A stretch of 64,000 bases of DNA from Nautilus pompilius (Eukaryota; Mollusca; Cephalopoda; Nautilida; Nautilidae), in NCBI GenBank assembly GCA_018389105.1, contig JACATO010002134.1, positions 1,735,065-1,799,064 of the forward strand, read 5' to 3'. Below, piece after piece: positions 59,791-64,000 of this stretch (positions are counted from its first letter, which is position 1; every line of letters starts with the position of its first letter). The notes under the pieces were generated by a model. It did not search any database, was not told the DNA's origin, and saw nothing but the letters and a program-made list of their open reading frames with translations. A program made the position numbers and the translations under genes.

Positions 59791-62700
59791 AAAACTTAAA
59801 TAGTATTCCTTTCTCAAACAGGATTCTTTTATTAGATGAAATAGTGTCTTGTATTTTTATATATATTTTGTTCAGTTAGTATCACTATTTTGTTTTGAAT
59901 ATTAAGTACTTTAAATATGATGTTTTCTTTAGAATTCATTAAACATTGAAAGGTTAAAATATCTAAGTGATTTAAATTGTACCTGTGTTTTAGATAACTT
60001 CAAGAAAGTAACCAAATATGTATGTATATATATATAAATTTGAATATATCTGCATATTTTTATTGTTTTATTTGCTAAGTATTTTGAGGGAAAATCACTG
60101 TAACTTTATGAACCAACACACATCAATTTAAATTCCCAGGGAACAAAAAACAGGAAAAAATTTAATGATTACAGATGAAGAAGGCTTTATTATCTACAGT
60201 ATATAAGGGGTTAAAAAGTCAAGTTTTGGTGACTAACCAGGAAAAGTGAAAATATTTAGGAAAGAATGGAACAAGATTATCCTTTCTGGATTTGGGAATC
60301 AGTATGAGAGTTTTAATATTAGATACTTTATCATAGACCAGGCCACTAACTATATATGAGTTTCCAGTAAAATTAAAAGGACTGCTAGTTGTCAAAGCTG
60401 TTTTTCCATTTAATTTTTACTCGGTTTCATCACTTTATTTAGGATCAGTCAAACCGCATGAAGAAGAGAACGTTTTATAGGAAATTTTTTATCTTGGTGG
60501 CCATATCTTTGTTTATAACATCCTTCTGTGTTTTTAGTTCAATTGGAGTTCAGTTACCAATTCTTAAACTGGAATCTTTCTGTCCCCCTCCCCCTTTGCC
60601 TGGTTTGTGACCAGTTCAATAAGCAAAATGTCTGTCACATCTACATGATGTTACAAGTGACATTTAGTGGCCTCTCTGAAGTAAGAGTGATCACTGACTA
60701 TCCTCATTCGCACAAAGCCCACAGTCAGCATCATCATTTGTAACTCACCACTCATTCACTATTGCTGGAAAAGTGCCTGTGCCAATTAGACTTGACCAGC
60801 AGGAGGCTCCCAGATGATTGGTGGTGGACAGAAAATGTGTTCTGGCAGTTTTCATTGAAGGATTTGTTAGCACTCTGGAAGGACATTTTAATGACCATCA
60901 CATTCTAAACCTTAGGAAATTGCCAAGCAGCAGAGTATTTTAGGGTGCCAAATACAGTCAGTATATAGAACCAACTGTTCTGTGCTAAAACCTTCACCAA
61001 AATCATAAACCTGTTGGTTTCCTTTCAAATTGTGCTAATGGGGTAATTCATGTATTTCATATCCATACCTACTCTACATTATTACATGAACTTTTCTTCC
61101 TCCTCATTTTTAATAGCAGCAAGAAAAGGAGAAGCTGAGATTCAGTAATAAATTATGTTAAAACAAATTTAAATATTGACTTTTCAGTACTCAGGGTTAG
61201 CAAATATCATAGTTATATCTGCAAATTGTTATAGCCAACCAATTAACTAGATTAAAATAACAGTTTTTTTGGTCAGCTCAGGATAGTCTGTGAAAATTCA
61301 CTTGCATTTTATCTCCATCAAATTTTGGAGTCAGCTCTCAAGATTAGGTGATTAGCAAAGCACCATTGCTGTGTGTATATTGGTAGTTCTGAAGACAAAT
61401 CTTAACAGTTTCAAAGTAATTTCCTATAAGAGCAATATTTCTTGGTCAGATTTACATTTTATTTCTAAGTCAGCCCACTTTTTGAGATCTCAGAATATAT
61501 GTGCACATGGAATGCGGGTGTTATTTTTTAAATACTTGCTTAAAATACCACTTGATTTGGTAAGTTATTCTGAAAACCCATTTCCATAATGTTCGAATGG
61601 AAGTTCTTTTTTATTTCTCATGCATAGTTTAATATTTTATTTTGGCCAGGTTAAATATTCAGACCTATCCATTTTCTATACCATTCAAAGACAAGTTTGA
61701 TTAATATTTCATCCAAGATATATTTGATCAAAATGTCTTTATTTAGCTTCCGTTCTATCAAAGCTTAGTGTAAACACCTAGCCAAAACATACTGAGCAAA
61801 TATAAAAGATGAAGGAATTAAAACTAATTTTGGCCCATCGACTTTTCCACTATTCCATTCACTAATGATATCCCTACATAATCACTTGGTGCAGATGAGA
61901 AACTCTTTTCAATTTATATTTACTTATCTGAAAATAGATAAATTTATCTGTTACCTTTTTATGGTACGTTTTCCATGTCTCATTAGAGTAACATTTACTG
62001 GAGATCCATGAAGATGGCTGTATTTTTCTCTAGGAAAATTTGTTACCTAATTATAGAGCTAAACATTACAACTTTGTAAGCAATACCACATGCAGTTAAT
62101 TTGTATCTTACAGACCTGTTTGCTAGTTACAGCACAAGCCCAGTAATTTATGAGCAATTTAGCTAGTCTGTGCTAACATGAATCTGTCAGTATATTCCTG
62201 GTACACCTAAAGTATGTGGTTGCATGGGATAAACAGGGAACTAATGGAAACTCTGATCAGTCTTTCACTTCCCTGTTGTAGATAATGTGATTGGTTGCAC
62301 GTCATGCATTTATTTTGGTGATTTTTTTTATTATGTTGATAAGTATAGAACACATCCAAGTACAGAAATGATAGGTGGTACGTTAATCAAGAGCAAACGA
62401 TAATTGCTTGCAAATGACAGTCTTTTGTTTTGTACTTGACACTGGCTACTCCATTTCTATCAGTTGTTACCATTGTCATTGCTATTAATCACACAGTTCT
62501 AGGTTCAACATTGATTTTTTCCAGGTGTACTTTAGGTGCATATTAGGGGGAGAAAGAAACAGACAGATTACTGCCTAAATGTTTTGTCTTTACTCTTTGC
62601 TTTCTGAAAAACAGTAATTAAAAAAAAGAAACAGTCAGACTTATTAGTAGATTTTTTTCTATTCACTGACATTTATTATAAATATAAATTAAAAAACTAG

Positions 62701-62819
62701 AAATAAATTGGGTTGTGTATAAAGTTTGTGTTAGTAATCTACATAAATCTCAAAAATTGATGTACTTATGAAACTCTACTTGTTTGGAAAGCATTATGGT
62801 GTAATCATATCTCTTTGCT
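59791..62819. other. AT-rich stretch, no gene
   Basis: Short frames at 60528-60743 and 61371-61589 have no recognisable domain. Bases 60640-60960 are more complex and less AT-rich; CCAGCAGGAGGCTC at 60796-60809 matches the CTCF consensus at 12 of 14 positions. The rest is AT-rich. Confidence 0.45.
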
Positions 62820-62995
62820 AGGTTATTTTGGGTCTGTGAGGGGGGCATCCCTTGATCAGCAATTAAAATAGGGCCATCCAGCTGGCCACTTGCAGAACTC
62901 TGACCACACGTGTGTGTATGTGAGTTACCTACCATAAGTCTCTACTAGATCCCTTAATTTTTAGATGTGGGTTTCTTTGGCTTGTCACCAGTGTT
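62820..62995 (-). repeat. SINE fragment with conserved core
   Basis: AAGTCTCTACTAGATCCCTT and AATTTTTAGATGTGGGTTTC (about 62936-62974) match the cores at 8001-8030 and 22540-22560. Upstream GGGCCATCCAGCTGGCCACT is a local palindrome. No tRNA-like head is visible. Confidence 0.6.
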
Positions 62996-64000
62996 AAGTA
63001 ATGCTCCCTAGTTTGACCATAACAAGGCTATCTCCACAAAAACATTTAACCAGAGTCCATTCCACATTATACTGTACCTTTGTCAGTACTAACAAGCTAA
63101 AGCTTTGTTTCTTTTGCTGATACTTTATAAAATAACTTCAGAAATGAATATGTACCTATCAGATCTATAGAAACTTAACTTAGTTCAAATGAAAAAGTGT
63201 AATGTCAATATATTGGATCAATAAAGTTTGTTATATTTTGATTTTTCAAAAATTATAATCATCCTTTTGACTTTAGAGCTAATTGTATATTTACAAAATG
63301 TTAATTGCTTCTGTGTACTTTATTTAAATTTTTTGTCTCACTTTCTACATTCACTGTTTGTTTAAATTTAATATATTTTATGTTACATTTTTTTAGCATT
63401 AGTGAAAGTGTAGAATTTGTGGTTTGTTTGAATTCAAGATAATAGATTAAAGCCATTCATGTTCTAAGGGTACCATAAAAGAATTTAAGCCTGGTTAACA
63501 AGAAGTAATTTTTACGGTGTGGTTTTTATTGAAAACTGAACAAATGCTATGAATTATCATAAAATGTATTAAAAACCCATTGTTAAATTCTTAAAACAAA
63601 AAACAAGTCAGATTAACTATTAAAACAAAATAAAATGCCAAGTTTAATTTTGATTGTAAATTCTATTTCAATTTCTAAAAGCATCTACTATAAATATCAG
63701 TGTAGTTAGATAGCAGTAAATTAAGTTTATTGTATTTTCTCTATCCTGAAAATATCTTCTTTTTTTTTTTTCCCAGCATGTTTTCTGATGTTTTCAAATA
63801 ATTGGTACAGTTGATTATCTCTGGTGAACAAGCCATATATTTCTAAAGTTTATACAACAACCACTTGTCTTTACTTTGACGACTTTGTCTCATTTTTCAC
63901 TGTATTTAACATTTTTTTAGGTTATTTCAATTGAAAAGCCTTTGTTGATATCCCTTCATTAATATTTTCTAGTGCATTATCTTGGCTTTAGTAAATTCTA
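62996..64000. other. AT-rich stretch to the window end, nothing assigned
   Basis: No gene or repeat recognised. An AATAAA followed by GTTTGTTATATTTTG lies near 63219 but has no associated coding sequence. Confidence 0.5.

Noticed and set aside
317-63225. Many AATAAA hexamers as polyadenylation sites
   Set aside because: Expected often by chance at this AT content; only the one at 317 has a convincing downstream GT-rich element, and even that lacks a linked gene.
1-64000. CRISPR arrays, operons, phage, rRNA genes
   Set aside because: No regularly spaced repeats, no dense coding, no rRNA-like sequence; the window is eukaryotic nuclear DNA.

Overview
This is a strongly AT-rich animal nuclear DNA window with no complete gene. 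It has long poly-A/T runs, (TG)n, (AG)n and (ATT)n microsatellites, tRNA-derived SINE pieces, and decayed mariner, Tc1, Tigger/pogo, hAT and non-LTR LINE copies. Every long conserved reading frame I can identify is a transposase or reverse transcriptase relic. The remaining open frames are short and scattered as expected by chance in AT-rich DNA. I read it as intron or intergenic sequence. An aquatic invertebrate is my best guess: a mollusc such as a cephalopod, with a chelicerate such as a horseshoe crab as the alternative. The host is not settled by anything in the window.

Layout. 1-7.8 kb: anonymous AT-rich DNA with one striking 90-bp foldback (3022-3111). 7.9-9.4 kb: a SINE core and two Tigger-like MITEs 32 bp apart. 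9.4-13.4 kb: mostly anonymous, with one 87-bp exon-like block at 10914-11000. 13.46-15.80 kb: a nearly full-length mariner (1324 bp) and a separate 869-bp terminal-inverted-repeat element, the most CpG-rich and probably youngest insertions. 16.2-23.2 kb: three SINE copies in minus orientation and microsatellites. 23-29 kb: anonymous DNA, a long (ATT)n tract and a 95-bp inverted repeat at 28830-28924. 29.33-30.61 kb: Tc1 copy 1. 30.6-38.7 kb: anonymous DNA with some complex, possibly regulatory blocks. 38.7-41.4 kb: a SINE, a mariner end, a Tc1-type MITE and an internally deleted Tigger. 46.6-47.4 kb: a decayed LINE reverse transcriptase. 49.5-49.8 kb: a compound TG/TC satellite. 51.99-54.07 kb: Tc1 copy 2 with a Tigger nested inside it. 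55.5-58.2 kb: Tc1 copy 3 directly followed by a hAT relic. 58.2-64 kb: a dispersed direct repeat, half of the 3-kb foldback, and a last SINE core.

These parts do not form a pathway; the window is a record of successive transposon insertions. The items most worth a second look are the foldback family (a full hairpin at 3 kb and one arm at 59 kb), the datable nested insertion (Tigger into Tc1), two Tigger relics that keep the DNA-binding half but have lost the catalytic half, the single exon-like block, and a convergent pair of CTCF-like motifs.
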